DNA of 6,308 bases from Alphaproteobacteria bacterium (GTDB taxonomy: Bacteria > Pseudomonadota > Alphaproteobacteria > Sphingomonadales > Sphingomonadaceae), in NCBI GenBank assembly GCA_005882415.1, contig VBAE01000279.1:1-6308 (forward strand). Reading direction: 5' to 3'. Each line of letters starts with the position of its first letter. Position 1 is the first letter of the stretch. This document shows, piece by piece, positions 5,616 through 6,308 of the stretch. Made by a program: the position numbers and the translations under genes. Under the pieces are notes generated by a model. It worked only from the letters and a program-made list of their open reading frames with translations. It searched no databases and was not told the origin of the DNA.

Positions 5616-6308
5616 CTAGTGCTTCATATCCAGATCATTCAGCACTTCCCCGATCGCGTCGACGATCGCCTGGGGGGCTTCGATCTCGATATTGTGGTGG
5701 GTGTTGGGGACGGTCCGGCGGCGGCCGCGGCTGGAGAGGCGGGCGTCCTCCTCGTGGAGGCGGATCCAGCCTTCCGTGGAAGCCACGTCGATCGGGTCCT
5801 CCGGATCGTAGATGCTGTGGGTGAGGACGATGAGCGGCCTCGATCCCAGCATGCCCCGCTTGAACAGCGCCTTATAGGCCGCGTCGCCGCGAAGGTCGCC
5901 ATAGACGCTGTAGGCGATCTCCGACGCCTGCGCTTCCTGGTAAGCGGCGCCGACCTGGATCCGAGCGCGCTCGGCGGCGATCTCCGGGCCGAGCGGCGCC
6001 CGCACCGGGTCGGAGCATCTCTTGTAGAAGTCGGAACTTGGGTCGAGCGGCTTCGCCTTGGCGGCGTCCGCGCAGGCGCGGTAGCGATCGACCAGAAACG
6101 GGAAGAAAGAGAGATCGAGCAGCTCCGTCCGCGCCGCGATCGAGGCGCCGTGCTCCTTGCGCAAAAAGGCCCGCATCCGCTCCCCCGCCCGCTCCTCGGC
6201 CGGGTCGACCAGCACCATCCCGGCGACGTCTTCCGGGTAAAGGGCAGCGTAGAGCTTGACATTGAACCCGCCCAGCGAGTGACCGACGAGGACGAGCGGA
6301 GTCTCGAG
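5616..6308 (-). CDS. Alpha/beta-fold hydrolase, N-terminus missing at window edge
   Basis: The frame is open to the right end of the window, giving 230 residues of a larger protein. It opens with LETPLVLVGHSLGGFNVKLY, which holds the nucleophile elbow G-H-S-L-G-G (catalytic Ser at visible residue 11), followed by YPEDVAGMVLVDPAEERAGE, the usual strand after the elbow. A helical cap-like region follows, with two Cys in contexts ACAD and KRCSDP. PLIVLTHSIYDPEDP is a later core strand, and PNTHHNIEIEAPQAIVDAIG supplies the likely catalytic His near visible residues 204-205. About 70-100 residues, including the oxyanion-hole strand, are probably missing. Substrate cannot be told; esterases, lipases and haloalkane-dehalogenase-like enzymes share this layout. 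It is separated from the regulator by 133 bp and a hairpin and is probably unrelated to the pilus genes. Confidence 0.88.
   Translation of the reverse strand, partial: LETPLVLVGHSLGGFNVKLYAALYPEDVAGMVLVDPAEERAGERMRAFLRKEHGASIAARTELLDLSFFPFLVDRYRACADAAKAKPLDPSSDFYKRCSDPVRAPLGPEIAAERARIQVGAAYQEAQASEIAYSVYGDLRGDAAYKALFKRGMLGSRPLIVLTHSIYDPEDPIDVASTEGWIRLHEEDARLSSRGRRRTVPNTHHNIEIEAPQAIVDAIGEVLNDLDMKH

Noticed and set aside
6303..6308. A CTCGAG hexamer exactly at the right end, perhaps a cloning-site boundary
   Set aside because: It is in frame as Leu-Glu in a continuous hydrolase reading frame. A six-base match alone does not show an artificial end.

Overview
The window is GC-rich (roughly two thirds G+C by eye), and every gene I can support lies on the minus strand, so it reads from right to left. 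The codon use, the DUF4402-type pilin and the style of usher suggest an alphaproteobacterium, most likely of the order Sphingomonadales. That placement is inferred from protein style, not from a marker gene.

Layout in transcription order. At the right edge (5616-6308) is an alpha/beta hydrolase cut off at its N-terminus by the window end. After a gap holding a small hairpin comes an orphan NarL/FixJ-type response regulator (4844-5482). A 139-bp gap follows, containing an imperfect palindrome, and then a chaperone-usher-like pilus operon. This has a DUF4402 major pilin (4183-4704), a strong 12-bp-stem hairpin, a small secreted pilin-like protein (3713-4111), a PapD-like periplasmic chaperone (about 2807-3677), an outer-membrane usher (149-2807), and the start of another secreted subunit that runs off the left edge (1-146). 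Spacing is tight: 35 bp before the chaperone, a 1-base TGATG overlap between chaperone and usher, and 2 bp or an ATGA overlap before the last gene. The likely working model is that the regulator controls the operon, the pilins are exported by Sec, the chaperone caps them and the usher assembles them at the cell surface.

The main surprise is that two of these genes are broken as written. A perfect 199-bp stretch of the usher gene (2275-2473) occurs again at 3394-3592. There it sits exactly where the N-terminal half of the chaperone should be, and it leaves the rest of the chaperone out of frame. The usher itself changes frame at about 1775, probably with a short missing piece. Either the operon is decaying through recent rearrangement, or the assembly is chimeric here; raw reads would settle which. 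No RNA genes, CRISPR arrays, insertion sequences or integrases were seen.
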